A DNA stretch of 64,000 nucleotides from Ashinkailepas kermadecensis (Eukaryota > Arthropoda > Thecostraca > Neolepadidae), in NCBI GenBank assembly GCA_034440615.1, contig JAOTOM010002648.1:1-64000 (forward strand), given 5' to 3'. Positions 58,501 to 60,645 of this stretch are shown here, piece after piece (positions within the stretch are counted from its first letter, which is position 1; the number at the start of each line of letters is the position of its first letter). The notes below the pieces were generated by a model, which saw only the letters and a list, made by a program, of their open reading frames with translations, made no database searches and had not been told where the DNA came from. A program made the position numbers and the translations under genes.

Positions 58501-60429
58501 ATCACCAACCAACCAACCAACTTGTATGTGTCGGTGTTCTGTCACCTGAGACTGGTGTGTGTCGGTGTTCTATTCACTGATACTGGTATGTGTCGATGTT
58601 CTGTCCCCTGAGACTGGTATGTGTCGGTGTTCTGTCCCATGAGACTGGTATGTGTCGGTGTTCTGTCCCCTGAGACTGGTATGTGTCGGTGTTCTATCCC
58701 CTGATAATAGTATGTGTCGGTGTTCTATCCGGGGGTGTTCTATCCCGAGACTGGTATGTGTCGGTGTTCTATCCCCTGAGACTGGTATGTGTCGGTGTTC
58801 TGTTCCCTGAGGCTAGTATGTGATGGTGTCCTGTCCCCCGAGGATTGTACGTGGTGGTGTTCCATCCCGTCAGACTGGTATGTGACTGTATAACCCCACC
58901 TCTTCCTGTCGCGTTGTTGGGCTCCAAATGACCAGCTCAGTCGACGTTCCCAGAGACAAAAATACACCACTACCACCACCCACCTCTTCCTCCAATCGGC
59001 TAGAGCAGGTCGAACTTGTCTGATTGACAACCGAACCAACTTTGGGGCAAGGCTAGACTTTCTAGCTGAACTTATGGTACCGTCGCGTAAAATTCGGACA
59101 TAACTGAGAGAAAAGAATGGAATCTGCAGCGCATATTCACTATGAAACGAGATCAGTTGGCACCAAAAGTTGATGTGGGTATCTACATATATTGTGTCAC
59201 GTTGCTTGCAAGAATCGATTATAAATTGCTCTGTGCAGTAACACAAATAGTAACCTTATTTCGTAATGTATCTGCGCGTTAAAAGACCCAGATACGTATT
59301 GTTTTCCATCACTGCTCTCAGGTCTACTTTAACGTCAGGTATCGTCTGTAATCAAGTAGTTAAAGCCGAGCTGGCTGAAGTCAACTGTGACCAATTTGTC
59401 GGAACATCTATTCCAAGCACTGACTCCATCTAGGTAGCTAAGGGGAGGAGTTCACCATTTATGTAGCTGCAGCTGTGACCTCTGTCTCGTGCTTGAATAC
59501 TGACCTTCGTCTGTTTGCTCCGAGACTGGTATGTCATCATCTGTACCCCAGACTTGTGTGTGACGGTATGTACCTTAGACTGGTGTGTGATGAACTGTGC
59601 GATCTGTACCCCAGACTGGCGTGTGACGGTCTGTACCCCAGACTGGCGTGTGACGGTCTGTACCCCAGACTGGTGTGTGACGGTCTGTACCCCAGACTGG
59701 TGTGTGACGGTCTGTACCCCAGACTGGTGTGTGACGGTCTGTACCCCAGCCTGGCGTGTGACGGTCTGTACCCCAGACTGGTGTGTGACGGTCTGTACCC
59801 CAGACTGGTGTGTGACCGTCTGTACCCCAGACTGGTGTGTGACGGTCTGTACCCCAGACTGGTGTGTGACGGTCTGTACCCCAGCCTGGCGTGTGACGGT
59901 CTGTACCCCAGACTGGTGTGTGACGGTATGTACCCAAGACTGGTGTGTGACGGTCTGTACCCCAGACTGGTGTGTGACGGTCTGTACCCCAGACTGGTGT
60001 GTGACGGTCTGTACCCCAGACTGGTGTGTGACGGTCTGTACCCCAGACTAGTATGTCATCATCTGTACCCCAGACTGGCGTGTGACGGTCTGTACCCCAG
60101 ACTGGTGTGTGACGGTCTGTACCCCAGACTGGCGTGTGACGGTCTGTACCCCAGACTGGTGTGTGACGGTCTGTACCCCAGACTGGTGTGTGACGGTCTG
60201 TACCCCAGACTGGTGTGTGACGGTCTGTACCCCAGACTGGCGTGTGACGGTCTGTACCCCAGACTGGCTTGTGACGGTCTGTACTCCAGACGTGTGTAAT
60301 GCTCCCTTTCCGCCAGACTGGTCTCGGTGGTGGAACAGCGGAACGAGATCGTGACAATGCTGGAGATGGAGCGGATCCGAGAGATCCAGGAGGACACCGC
60401 CATCGACTATCACATGGGTTTGTACACAG
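3830..60429 (+). CDS. MICALL: MICAL-like adaptor protein gene (12 coding exons, spliced)
   Basis: Exons: 3830-3981, 17869-18056, 24226-24296, 37625-37828, 44701-46703, 47178-47302, 48153-48340, 48815-49054, 50517-50655, 52340-52454, 53661-53786, 60317-60429. Phases agree at every junction, giving about 1,221 codons. Domain order is CH (about residues 5-112), LIM (149-201), acidic linker with NPF motifs at residues 726, 767, 807, 835 and 879, proline-rich basic stretches (about 940-1057), and bMERB coiled coil (about 1058-1215). This is the order of MICAL-like proteins, which connect Rab GTPases (Rab8/10/13/35 group) through bMERB to EHD proteins through NPF motifs on recycling endosomes. No monooxygenase exon is seen, so it is not a full MICAL. 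It is longer than vertebrate MICALL1/2 (roughly 860-900 residues) because of repeats in exon 5. The last exon's end and any untranslated exons are unresolved. Confidence 0.9.
3982..4103 (+). repeat. 46-bp repeat starting at the exon 1 donor, about 2.6 copies
   Basis: The first unit begins with the donor GTGAGTCGCTGGC. The second (about 4027) has GTGGTCTCTGGC at the equivalent place. Each ends CGGGCGTCGCCACCG or similar. The functional donor thus lies in the first unit. Confidence 0.7.
4570..7905 (+). repeat. 66-bp minisatellite, about 50 copies (3.3 kb, intron 1)
   Basis: The period is exactly 66 (for example 6835 to 6901). Each unit holds two perfect palindromes, CGGCGGCCGCCG and CATTAATG, and the motif CTACTGCTGCCGACC. 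Decayed or rearranged units sit near 4975-4990, 5110-5215, 5410-5455, 6595-6625 and 7140-7190. It creates open frames up to 704 codons, but it is intronic. Confidence 0.95.
7906..8433. other. Intron 1 spacer
   Basis: GC-rich unique sequence between two arrays; nothing recognised. Confidence 0.4.
8434..9308 (+). repeat. Paired 43-bp and 35-bp minisatellites
   Basis: From about 8434 to 8855, ~10 units of 43 bp (GGTCACCATGGTTACCGTCC, CTGTCGACCTCTGCCACAG). From about 8856, ~13 units of 35 bp (GGTCACCAGGGTTACCGCCC, GCTGTCACA). The shared half shows that one derives from the other. Confidence 0.92.
9484..9660 (+). mobile_element. tRNA-headed SINE, type 3
   Basis: GTCGCTCAGTCAGTAGAGTG resembles an A box and GTGGGTTTGAATCCACC a B box with a 4-bp stem. 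It is followed by a body containing AATCGGCGGGAGGGATTGGC and GCGTCGTAAAAG, related to the type 1 SINE body. The 3' end is not clear and no target duplication was found. Confidence 0.6.
9661..10752. other. Intron 1 unique sequence
   Basis: AT-richer, with no coding similarity, repeat or RNA that I can recognise. Confidence 0.4.
10757..11195 (+). repeat. Degenerate GGGGCCTCCT-type repeat
   Basis: Recurring GGGGCCTC, CTCCTCTCCC and CCTTGGGG at irregular spacing of about 30-40 bp; an old decayed minisatellite. The 146-codon open frame across it is not supported as a gene. Confidence 0.5.
11225..11386 (+). mobile_element. tRNA-headed SINE, type 1
   Basis: Begins near GGGGACGAGTAGTCTAGGGG, with B box GTGGGTTCGAGTTTC and end GTGTCGTAAAACCAATAACC. 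Imperfect 13-nt duplications AGGCTCG(A/T)CCTCC lie at 11212-11224 and 11387-11399. Confidence 0.88.
11850..13480 (+). pseudogene. Degenerate non-LTR retrotransposon reverse transcriptase
   Basis: In shifting frames I read [35 protein letters not shown] and VTSGVPEGS. The catalytic box [14 protein letters not shown] is at about 12580-12620. Next come [13 protein letters not shown] and a long thumb-region frame at 12805-13194 with [26 protein letters not shown] and RIDRVEHTF. This is the order in Jockey/CR1-like LINE ORF2. In-frame stops and frameshifts make it non-functional. The end (about 13560-13600) is A-rich with ACACAAATAAATAAAC. Confidence 0.88.
13600..13997. other. Intron 1 spacer after the LINE
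   Basis: AT-rich with an A8 run near 13760; nothing recognised. Confidence 0.4.
14020..14520 (+). repeat. 27-bp minisatellite with GGTTACCG core
   Basis: The unit is GGTCACCATGGTTACCGC plus CTTGTCAC or similar, about 18 copies. It clearly resembles the 43/35-bp arrays at 8434-9308. Confidence 0.85.
14690..15735. repeat. Inverted 16-bp minisatellite (two arms)
   Basis: The left arm (to about 15400) reads ACGTAAGCGCAAATGT in + orientation; the right arm (from about 15404) reads ACATTTGCGCTTACGT, its complement. The arms meet at the perfect palindrome AAATGTACGTACATTT (15396-15411). A GTAAGTAC-type stretch lies at about 15085-15170 in the left arm. Confidence 0.92.
15775..15885 (+). pseudogene. 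Possible LINE ORF2 C-terminal fragment
   Basis: One frame reads [18 protein letters not shown] and [13 protein letters not shown], resembling the tail of some LINE ORF2 proteins. It is short and directly follows the inverted array, so the call is tentative. Confidence 0.35.
16002..16036. other. Perfect 15-bp hairpin
   Basis: CACTCGGTCCCGCGT, five-base loop, then its exact complement. It is not followed by a T run and its role is unknown. Confidence 0.85.
16162..16194 (+). mobile_element. Mini-SINE 3' fragment (33 nt)
   Basis: GTCGACGCGCCCTAAGCCC plus an AATAACTAAA tail, flanked by TCCAGCCTA at 16153-16161 and 16195-16203. It is nested at the end of the minus-strand LINE remnant. Confidence 0.65.
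16205..16980 (-). pseudogene. Degenerate LINE reverse transcriptase, minus strand
   Basis: Reverse-strand frames show [16 protein letters not shown] (the (F/L)ADD catalytic box), [35 protein letters not shown] and [19 protein letters not shown]. Then come [20 protein letters not shown] and [12 protein letters not shown], which is the thumb and C-terminus of a CR1/L2-like ORF2. Frames are broken. It differs from the plus-strand RT at 11850-13480. Confidence 0.85.
17320..17845 (+). repeat. Two adjoining 22-bp minisatellites ending near exon 2
   Basis: About 17320-17495: CTCTGCTATTACCACCCGCC units. About 17560-17845: GTGTGGTTACCACCGACCGT units. The last unit stops about 24 nt before the exon 2 acceptor. 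The TTACCACC core is shared with other intron 1 arrays. Confidence 0.9.
17869..18056 (+). CDS. MICALL: MICAL-like exon 2: C-terminal half of CH domain
   Basis: Begins after CTCACTCCGCAG and completes the split Ile codon. It reads [20 protein letters not shown], then [11 protein letters not shown] and [18 protein letters not shown], which are the last helices of the CH domain in MICAL and EHBP1-type proteins. The donor is GTGAGT at 18057, leaving one base (phase 1). Together with exon 1 it makes a complete CH domain of about 105 residues with no obvious gap. A 22-bp minisatellite runs to within about 24 nt of the acceptor. Confidence 0.93.
18057..18414. other. Start of intron 2
   Basis: No repeat, gene or element recognised. 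Confidence 0.4.
18415..18835 (+). repeat. 46-bp minisatellite, about 9 copies
   Basis: The unit starts GCAGTGACCCGAACCACCAC and contains CTGCACCGCCAGCAG; for example units start at 18415 and 18461. Confidence 0.9.
19003..19668 (+). repeat. 29-bp minisatellite, about 23 copies
   Basis: The unit is CCGAGTGGCAGTCCTGTCCC plus CGAGCCGGT, highly uniform, with GGCAG/GGTAG variants scattered. Confidence 0.93.
19770..19814 (+). mobile_element. Tiny A-rich retro-insertion with 13-bp target duplication
   Basis: A 45-nt insert, CTTCTAATAAACGATTTATT followed by a tail of A runs with G interruptions, flanked by TTCGCTCAGGGTT at 19757-19769 and 19815-19827. It contains AATAAA, like the very end of a polyadenylated transcript. 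Confidence 0.75.
19830..21037. other. Intron 2 unique sequence
   Basis: Holds a perfect 10-bp hairpin at 19955-19979 (CTCAAGAACG stem) and GTGCGTGCGTGCGTGC near 20680. No gene is recognised. Confidence 0.45.
21038..21235 (+). repeat. 69-72-bp repeat, 3 copies, with long G runs
   Basis: Units start CACCGGCTGTGGGGG at 21038, 21107 and 21179. They contain runs of 6-11 G and ATCACATGTGTG. They lie directly upstream of the LINE ORF1 fragment. Confidence 0.8.
21241..23072 (+). pseudogene. Non-LTR retrotransposon ORF1 (gag-like) with expanded zinc knuckle
   Basis: Frame 1 (21252-21506) has [20 protein letters not shown] and [20 protein letters not shown]. After a frameshift come [27 protein letters not shown] (CCHC with His replaced by Tyr) and TTPTCAYC. 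After the array come [28 protein letters not shown] and [16 protein letters not shown], typical of the post-knuckle part of LINE ORF1. A Ser/Thr/Pro/Gln-rich tail to 23072 follows. Such proteins bind the element's RNA in an RNP. No ORF2 follows, so the copy is dead. Confidence 0.8.
21655..22560 (+). repeat. 34-bp minisatellite inside the LINE ORF1 knuckle region, about 27 copies
   Basis: The unit is CACCCACGTGTGCCTATTGT plus GCCGGCTCACACTA. A subset has CACGTGCACGTGCCCC in place of CACGTGTGCC. A 34-bp period rotates the frame, so only one copy can be in the ancestral frame. Confidence 0.93.
22900..23340 (+). other. Strongly A/C-rich strand-asymmetric tract
   Basis: The + strand is dominated by A and C with few G or T (CAACAAAACAAACACCACC style), starting in the ORF1 tail and running past its stop. 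Confidence 0.6.
23607..23637 (+). repeat. 7-bp (GAGCACC) microsatellite, 4 copies
   Basis: CACCGAGCACCGAGCACCGA pattern within otherwise unremarkable intron 2 sequence (23341-23888). Confidence 0.85.
23889..24065 (+). repeat. 60-bp repeat, 3 copies, upstream of exon 3
   Basis: The unit contains AAAGCAGCGCTGTGCGGTCC and GACGTGTTGGCTAACA; copies are nearly identical. Confidence 0.9.
24226..24296 (+). CDS. MICALL: MICAL-like exon 3: Ser/Pro-rich linker between CH and LIM
   Basis: A 71-nt exon after a good pyrimidine tract (TTTTGCTGTTGCAG) with donor AAG|GTAGGA. In the only frame permitted by exon 2 it is open and encodes a Gly from the split codon, then [19 protein letters not shown]. Composition fits the disordered CH-LIM linker of the family. 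It ends in phase 0, as exon 4 requires. There is no conserved motif, so the call rests on splice signals, phase and composition. Further short phase 0-0 exons in the 13 kb intron 3 cannot be excluded. Confidence 0.7.
24297..26570. other. Intron 3, 5' part
   Basis: No gene is recognised. It has a loose ~22-bp TTCTGGA-x-AGGATAAT repeat at about 25540-25650 and one copy of a dispersed element (GGCGTTACAGATAT, GACAGTTCCAGCAT) at about 25850-25890. Confidence 0.5.
26571..26922. mobile_element. Small inverted-repeat (MITE-like) structure
   Basis: 33-nt perfect inverted repeats at 26611-26643 and 26874-26906 (TTGAGCCGACCAATCAGCGT start) enclose about 230 bp. Outward the arms continue imperfectly: AGACGCTTGAG recurs after a 25-bp insertion in the left arm. 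No target duplication was identified. Confidence 0.65.
27090..28130 (+). repeat. Old ~400-bp tandem repeat, three diverged units
   Basis: Units begin near 27091, 27482 and 27888 (CTTC-AAGCAG then GATG-AGCA-AGTG motifs). They share GGTGTAGGC-x-GACATGATCA and ATTTTGATGAT-type strings. Divergence is substantial. Confidence 0.65.
28131..30468. other. Intron 3, middle part
   Basis: AT-rich, with poly-T runs and scattered GGTTAGG words near 28310-28500. Two tandem copies of the dispersed CCGGGCGTTAC repeat lie at about 29543-29592 and 29609-29653. No gene is supported. Confidence 0.45.
30469..30534 (+). repeat. 14-bp repeat, about 5 copies
   Basis: GCCGGATCACCCTC units, one of them shortened. Confidence 0.9.
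30535..31173. other. Intron 3 unique sequence
   Basis: AT-rich; nothing recognised. Confidence 0.4.
31188..31251 (+). mobile_element. Mini-SINE (64 nt) with 14-bp target duplication
   Basis: GTGCGCCCTAAAGCCCAAGT then a tail of CCAA units, flanked by ACTTATTACTGGTC at 31174-31187 and 31252-31265. Confidence 0.85.
31307..31450 (+). mobile_element. tRNA-headed SINE, type 2
   Basis: The head folds like a tRNA: GGGCATC/AATGCCC acceptor stem (6 of 7 pairs), GGTAGCTCAGTGGTTAAG A box, GGGGTTCGATTCCCC TΨC arm. The body is AGGGTGAGAGGCAGGCGACG to GTGCGTCGTAAAG. A second copy at 43163-43317 shows it is a SINE and not an isolated tRNA gene. Confidence 0.85.
31451..32404. other. Intron 3 unique sequence
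   Basis: AT-rich; no gene or repeat recognised. Confidence 0.4.
32418..32600 (+). repeat. Composite simple repeat: ACCAAT, then (TA)n, then (CA)n
   Basis: ACACCAATACC-type units at about 32418-32472, (AT)n at about 32505-32580, and ACACACAC to 32600. Confidence 0.95.
32755..33613 (+). repeat. 42-bp minisatellite, about 19 copies in two blocks
   Basis: The unit contains GGCGTCGGCACCAACACGAC and CCCCAGTAGGCAGTACC. A ~50-bp unrelated stretch (about 32993-33046) splits it. Confidence 0.93.
33935..34265 (+). repeat. 32-bp minisatellite, about 10 copies
   Basis: GTAGCCGTGTCACACTGACT plus GTCCTGGGAGAA units, with shorter GAGCTGTGTCACACTG variants toward the end. Confidence 0.9.
34266..35514. other. 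Intron 3 sequence between arrays
   Basis: Purine-rich AAAAGGACAAAAA words near 34440-34510; otherwise nothing recognised. Confidence 0.4.
35515..36270 (+). repeat. 66-bp minisatellite with a hairpin per unit, about 11 copies
   Basis: Each unit holds GCTGGACAG, a five-base loop and CTGTCCAGC (perfect 9-bp stem), then GAGTCCGTTCGGCTGCGTCT. The period is 66 (35581 to 35647). One unit near 35700-35740 has a rearranged insert. Confidence 0.93.
36271..37624. other. 3' end of intron 3
   Basis: Mixed sequence; pyrimidine-rich from about 37180 to 37480. No extra exon is convincing. Confidence 0.4.
37625..37828 (+). CDS. MICALL: MICAL-like exon 4: LIM domain
   Basis: A 204-nt exon after CTCTCCCGGCCGCAG. 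It encodes one LIM domain with zinc ligands at residues C149, C152, H170, C173 (first finger) and C176, C179, C198, C201 (second finger). Key strings are [19 protein letters not shown] and FCCEVC. The spacing of 17 residues between C152 and H170 is standard. The donor is GAG|GTAAGC, phase 0. The donor with its flanking exon end is repeated downstream (see 37812-37972), so three further in-frame donors follow at 36-bp steps. Confidence 0.93.
37812..37972 (+). repeat. 36-bp repeat carrying copies of the exon 4 splice donor
   Basis: The last 17 nt of exon 4 plus 16 nt of intron match the downstream units (about 82% by eye). Donors: GAG|GTAAGC at 37829, GAG|GTGAGC at 37865, GAG|GTGAAC at 37901, GAG|GTGAGC at 37937. 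All are phase 0, and the frame stays open through them ([12 protein letters not shown] per unit). Confidence 0.85.
38218..39112 (+). repeat. 11/12-bp minisatellite CAGCCTCCCCG / CAGCCTCCCCTG, about 78 copies
   Basis: Two interspersed unit types; the 12-bp type creates CTGCAG palindromes. The 11-bp type dominates both ends and the 12-bp type the middle. Confidence 0.95.
39380..40683 (+). repeat. 58-bp minisatellite, about 22 copies
   Basis: The unit is CAACAGCTGGCATTTGTGTC, CGATGTCAGCTGGTAATTGA and CAGCTCACTGACGTCGGT, with exact 58-bp steps at 39427, 39485 and 39543. It contains several CAGCTG-type E-box words. Confidence 0.95.
41081..41113 (+). repeat. 10-bp TGTTATCATC repeat, about 3 copies
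   Basis: Short run in otherwise unique intron 4 sequence (40684-41261). Confidence 0.85.
41262..41488 (+). repeat. ~70-bp repeat (TTAAGCTACCCCTGGACCTG), left part, ~3 copies
   Basis: Units contain GACCTACCTCTCTTCTCGTT and TACCTCTGAACCCGCA. The array resumes in the same orientation at 43950 after the long-inverted-repeat element. Confidence 0.85.
43163..43317 (+). mobile_element. tRNA-headed SINE, type 2, with 16-bp target duplication
   Basis: GGCGTCGGTAGCTCAGTGG head, GGATTCGATTCCCCG arm, body to GTGCGTCGTAAAG. TTATATCACCCTTTTT flanks it at 43147-43162 and 43318-43333. It is nested in the long-inverted-repeat element. Confidence 0.92.
43652..43723 (+). mobile_element. Mini-SINE (72 nt) with 12-bp target duplication
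   Basis: GCGCTAAATGACCGAACCGA, then GATGCGCCCTAAAACTCAAA and a CCAA tail. CACTTCCTCTTC lies at 43640-43651 and 43724-43735. Confidence 0.9.
43950..44300 (+). repeat. ~60-70-bp repeat, right part, ~5 copies
   Basis: Same family as 41262-41488: TTAAGCTACTTCTGGACCTG, TCTACCTCTCTTCTCGTTCA. Confidence 0.85.
44301..44700. other. End of intron 4
   Basis: Unique sequence up to the pyrimidine-rich exon 5 acceptor; nothing else recognised. Confidence 0.4.
44701..46703 (+). CDS. MICALL: MICAL-like exon 5: long acidic, internally repeated linker with four NPF motifs
   Basis: A 2,003-nt open exon after CTGCCCTGCCCCCAG, ending AG|GTAAAG in phase 2, just before an in-frame TAA. Residues about 296-422 are roughly ten copies of a 12-residue unit ([12 protein letters not shown] type, 36 bp). 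Residues about 426-505 are four to five copies of a 16-residue unit ([16 protein letters not shown] type, 48 bp). The 3' part is conserved in style: [32 protein letters not shown] and [12 protein letters not shown], the acid-flanked NPF motifs that bind EH domains of EHD proteins. The repeats look lineage-specific, being tandem DNA duplications kept in frame, and the rest is low-complexity and probably disordered. Confidence 0.87.
44971..45600 (+). repeat. Coding 36-bp and 48-bp repeats in exon 5
   Basis: 36-bp units (GTGAGTGAGGACGGGGTGGG) to about 45350, then 48-bp units (GAGGACCCAGAGAGCAGTGA) to about 45600. Both are multiples of three and uninterrupted by stops in the coding frame. Confidence 0.92.
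46704..47177. other. Intron 5
   Basis: 474 bp, GTAAAG to CCAG; nothing further recognised. Confidence 0.6.
47172..47183 (+). promoter_or_regulatory. NAGNAG tandem splice acceptor of exon 6
   Basis: TTCCAGCAG|T: two adjacent CAG acceptors. Either completes the AG left by exon 5 as a Ser codon (AGC or AGT), so the protein would carry one or two serines here. This is the standard configuration for subtle alternative splicing; actual usage is unknown. Confidence 0.6.
47178..47302 (+). CDS. MICALL: MICAL-like exon 6: fifth NPF motif and Pro-rich segment
   Basis: Reads [18 protein letters not shown], then [13 protein letters not shown] and AGQRRTQSP. The NPF lies at residue 879, followed by a polyproline stretch of possible SH3-binding type. 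The donor CTG|GTGAGA at 47303 leaves phase 1. The acceptor is a tandem CAGCAG: use of 47178 or 47181 are both in frame and differ by one Ser. Both give correct phase from exon 5. Confidence 0.87.
47303..48152. other. Intron 6
   Basis: 850 bp, AT-rich toward its 3' half; no repeat or extra exon recognised. Confidence 0.55.
48153..48340 (+). CDS. MICALL: MICAL-like exon 7: basic, GGGRSP-repeat segment
   Basis: In the frame dictated by exon 6 (phase 1) the exon starts after GGGTAG with a Gly split codon, then [28 protein letters not shown], five exact GGGRSP repeats (18-bp unit) and TASL, ending at GTGAGT (48341) in phase 0. The KKRPAPRPP style matches the basic Pro-rich region before bMERB in the family. 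The acceptor is the least certain feature, but it is the only nearby AG that gives an open frame with correct phase. Confidence 0.7.
48470..48793 (+). repeat. 91-bp repeat, about 3.4 copies, intron 7
   Basis: Units at 91-bp steps contain TGTGATAGTGTTGATGGTGC and TATGGGTGTTTGGTCAGTTC. The last partial unit ends about 20 nt before the exon 8 acceptor. Confidence 0.88.
48815..49054 (+). CDS. MICALL: MICAL-like exon 8: Pro-rich to basic region entering bMERB
   Basis: Starts after GTCGATAG, phase 0. It reads [20 protein letters not shown], then a Gly/Ser/Pro stretch, then [38 protein letters not shown] and a final Gln. The end at CAG (49054) is followed by GCGAGT, a GC-type donor. Exon 9 continues with VRTLP, and a KR-x-VR-x-LP-type string is characteristic of the start of bMERB in this family. 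Reading on without splicing meets a stop after SINE-derived sequence. A SINE lies immediately downstream of the donor. Confidence 0.85.
49050..49061 (+). promoter_or_regulatory. GC-type 5' splice site of exon 8, duplicated by a SINE insertion
   Basis: The 12-nt string GACAGGCGAGTA contains the exon end and donor CAG|GCGAGT. It recurs exactly at 49209-49220 on the other side of the SINE. No GT donor keeps phase 0 here. The AG|GTACCC at 49075 is phase 2 and cannot join the phase 0 acceptor of exon 9. Confidence 0.65.
49062..49208 (+). mobile_element. tRNA-headed SINE, type 1, at the exon 8 splice donor
   Basis: GAGTAGTTTAGGGG head, GTGGGTTCGAGTGCC B box, and GGCGTCGTAACACCAATAAC 3' end. GACAGGCGAGTA lies at 49050-49061 and 49209-49220. 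The SINE 5' consensus (GACGAGTAG) overlaps the duplication, so its first base cannot be fixed. Confidence 0.88.
49221..50289. other. Intron 8, middle
   Basis: Unique, AT-rich; a short (AT)n near 49660. Nothing recognised. Confidence 0.4.
50290..50546 (+). repeat. 46-61-bp repeat containing copies of the exon 9 acceptor
   Basis: CAG-junction equivalents lie at 50353, 50399, 50455 and the real one at 50516. The following codons read ARTLP-stop, [13 protein letters not shown], [14 protein letters not shown] and, in the real exon, [10 protein letters not shown]. Confidence 0.75.
50517..50655 (+). CDS. MICALL: MICAL-like exon 9: first bMERB helix
   Basis: Begins after CTGTATCAG, phase 0: [20 protein letters not shown], then [20 protein letters not shown] and EAKQQK. 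The Q-x-LE-x-QGV-x-LEK pattern is diagnostic for bMERB (DUF3585). The donor AAAG|GTACCA leaves phase 1. The acceptor plus the first ~30 coding bases are repeated three times upstream in decayed form (50290-50516). Confidence 0.92.
50836..52095 (+). repeat. 66-bp minisatellite, 19 copies, intron 9
   Basis: The unit is GAAGCCAAGAAATGGACACG, TGACGATAACACAGCTGGCA, TGAGTTACCTTCAATTGCCG and CTTATA. Copies are nearly identical; CTTATA and CTTGTA alternate through units 3-16. Open frames of 432 and 466 codons on opposite strands are by-products. Confidence 0.96.
52340..52454 (+). CDS. MICALL: MICAL-like exon 10: central bMERB helix
   Basis: After GGTGGGCAG, phase 1: a split Glu, then [19 protein letters not shown] and [18 protein letters not shown] plus AT. 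The string LVNEKN-x-L-x-RR-x-ELMY is strongly conserved in MICAL and MICALL C-termini. The donor is GTGAGT at 52455. The pyrimidine tract is weak, but phase and conservation fix the start. A TA microsatellite begins about 45 nt past the donor. Confidence 0.92.
52499..52582. repeat. (AT)n microsatellite, intron 10
   Basis: ACACACACAC lead-in, then about 40 AT units with one break near 52565. Confidence 0.95.
52583..53489. other. Intron 10 unique sequence
   Basis: Short GAGAGAGA tract near 52955; nothing else recognised. Confidence 0.4.
53490..53612 (+). repeat. ~35-bp repeat upstream of exon 11, ~4 copies
   Basis: GACCTGGGTCACTGAGTCGT and GTTCACTGTGTGTTG units, ending about 50 nt before the acceptor. 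Confidence 0.8.
53661..53786 (+). CDS. MICALL: MICAL-like exon 11: bMERB helix
   Basis: After TTGTCGGCAG, completing Met: [34 protein letters not shown] and REQQLIDR, with donor CG|GTCAGT leaving phase 2. [16 protein letters not shown] is the family signature of the second half of bMERB. A 23-bp array starts about 25 nt into the following intron. Confidence 0.93.
53812..55020 (+). repeat. 23-bp minisatellite, about 52 copies, intron 11
   Basis: GGGACAGTAGTGGCCGGGGA plus CTG. It begins ~25 nt after the exon 11 donor. Two GGGAGAAGAAACAGTAGTG variants recur near 54730, 54800 and 54975. Confidence 0.95.
55394..56225 (+). repeat. 69-bp minisatellite, 12 copies, very uniform
   Basis: TGCGATATCGGACTGTTGGC, CCGGCTCAGTACGGTCTGCT, GGTCCCTCTCCTCGCTCCTG and GTCCGTTCG. 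Exact 69-bp steps (55534, 55603) with few substitutions, suggesting recent expansion. Confidence 0.96.
56580..56890 (+). repeat. 27-bp minisatellite of palindromes, ~11-12 copies
   Basis: GGGTACCCCACGTGCACATA plus CATGTCT; contains GGGTACCC, CACGTG and GTGCAC. Confidence 0.95.
56891..58194. other. Intron 11 unique sequence
   Basis: AT-rich; no gene, repeat or element recognised. Confidence 0.4.
58195..58880 (+). repeat. 31-bp minisatellite, about 19 copies
   Basis: GTGTCGGTGTTCTGTCCCCT plus GAGACTGGTAT, period 31 (58203 to 58234). The GAGACTGGT core equals the exon 12 acceptor region. A mini-SINE interrupts it at 58456-58519. Confidence 0.92.
58456..58519 (+). mobile_element. Mini-SINE (64 nt) inside the 31-bp array
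   Basis: GGGCGCTAAATGACCAAACC, GATGCACCCTAAAACTCAAA and CCAA tail. ACTTGTATGTGTC is duplicated at 58443-58455 and 58520-58532. Confidence 0.92.
58908..58978 (+). mobile_element. Diverged mini-SINE (71 nt)
   Basis: GGGCTCCAAATGACCAGCTC and GTCGACGTTCCCAGAGACAA with an ACCACCA tail. CCCACCTCTTCCT lies at 58895-58907 and 58979-58991. Confidence 0.75.
59525..60297 (+). repeat. 27-bp minisatellite upstream of exon 12, about 28 copies
   Basis: TCTGTACCCCAGACTGGTGT plus GTGACGG, period 27 (59711 to 59738). CCAGACTGGT is identical to the exon 12 acceptor region at 60313-60322. The array ends about 20 nt before the acceptor. Confidence 0.95.
60317..60429 (+). CDS. MICALL: MICAL-like exon 12: last recognised bMERB exon, end uncertain
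   Basis: After CCCTTTCCGCCAG, completing Arg: [20 protein letters not shown], then [26 protein letters not shown] is the conserved terminal helix. Two endings are possible. A CAG|GTACTG donor at 60429/60430 (phase 1) would lead to a further exon I cannot find. Alternatively the frame reads on to a TAA at 60789-60791. The read-through part includes an approximately 80-bp tandem duplication and no family similarity, so I prefer the donor. Confidence 0.82.
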
Positions 60430-60474
60430 GTACTGTGGGCCGACCCAGGCGGACGCTAGCTCTAGTTCAGCACA

Positions 60475-60645
60475 GCATGTCCTCGCCGTGCTTCGTGCCG
60501 GCTGTCATTGCTGTCGGCAGCGGGCCGCGCCCACTCACCGGGCTGGGCCAATGTTGCCTCGCCGTGCTTCGTGCCGGCTGTCATTGCTGTCGGCAGCGGG
60601 CCGCGCCCACTCACCAGGCCGGGCCAATGTTGCCCCGCCGCTGCC
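60475..60645 (+). repeat. ~80-bp tandem duplication downstream of exon 12
   Basis: TCGCCGTGCTTCGTGCCGGC and GGCAGCGGGCCGCGCCCACT occur twice, with a third partial. It lies in the open read-through of exon 12, which argues against that stretch being coding. Confidence 0.85.
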
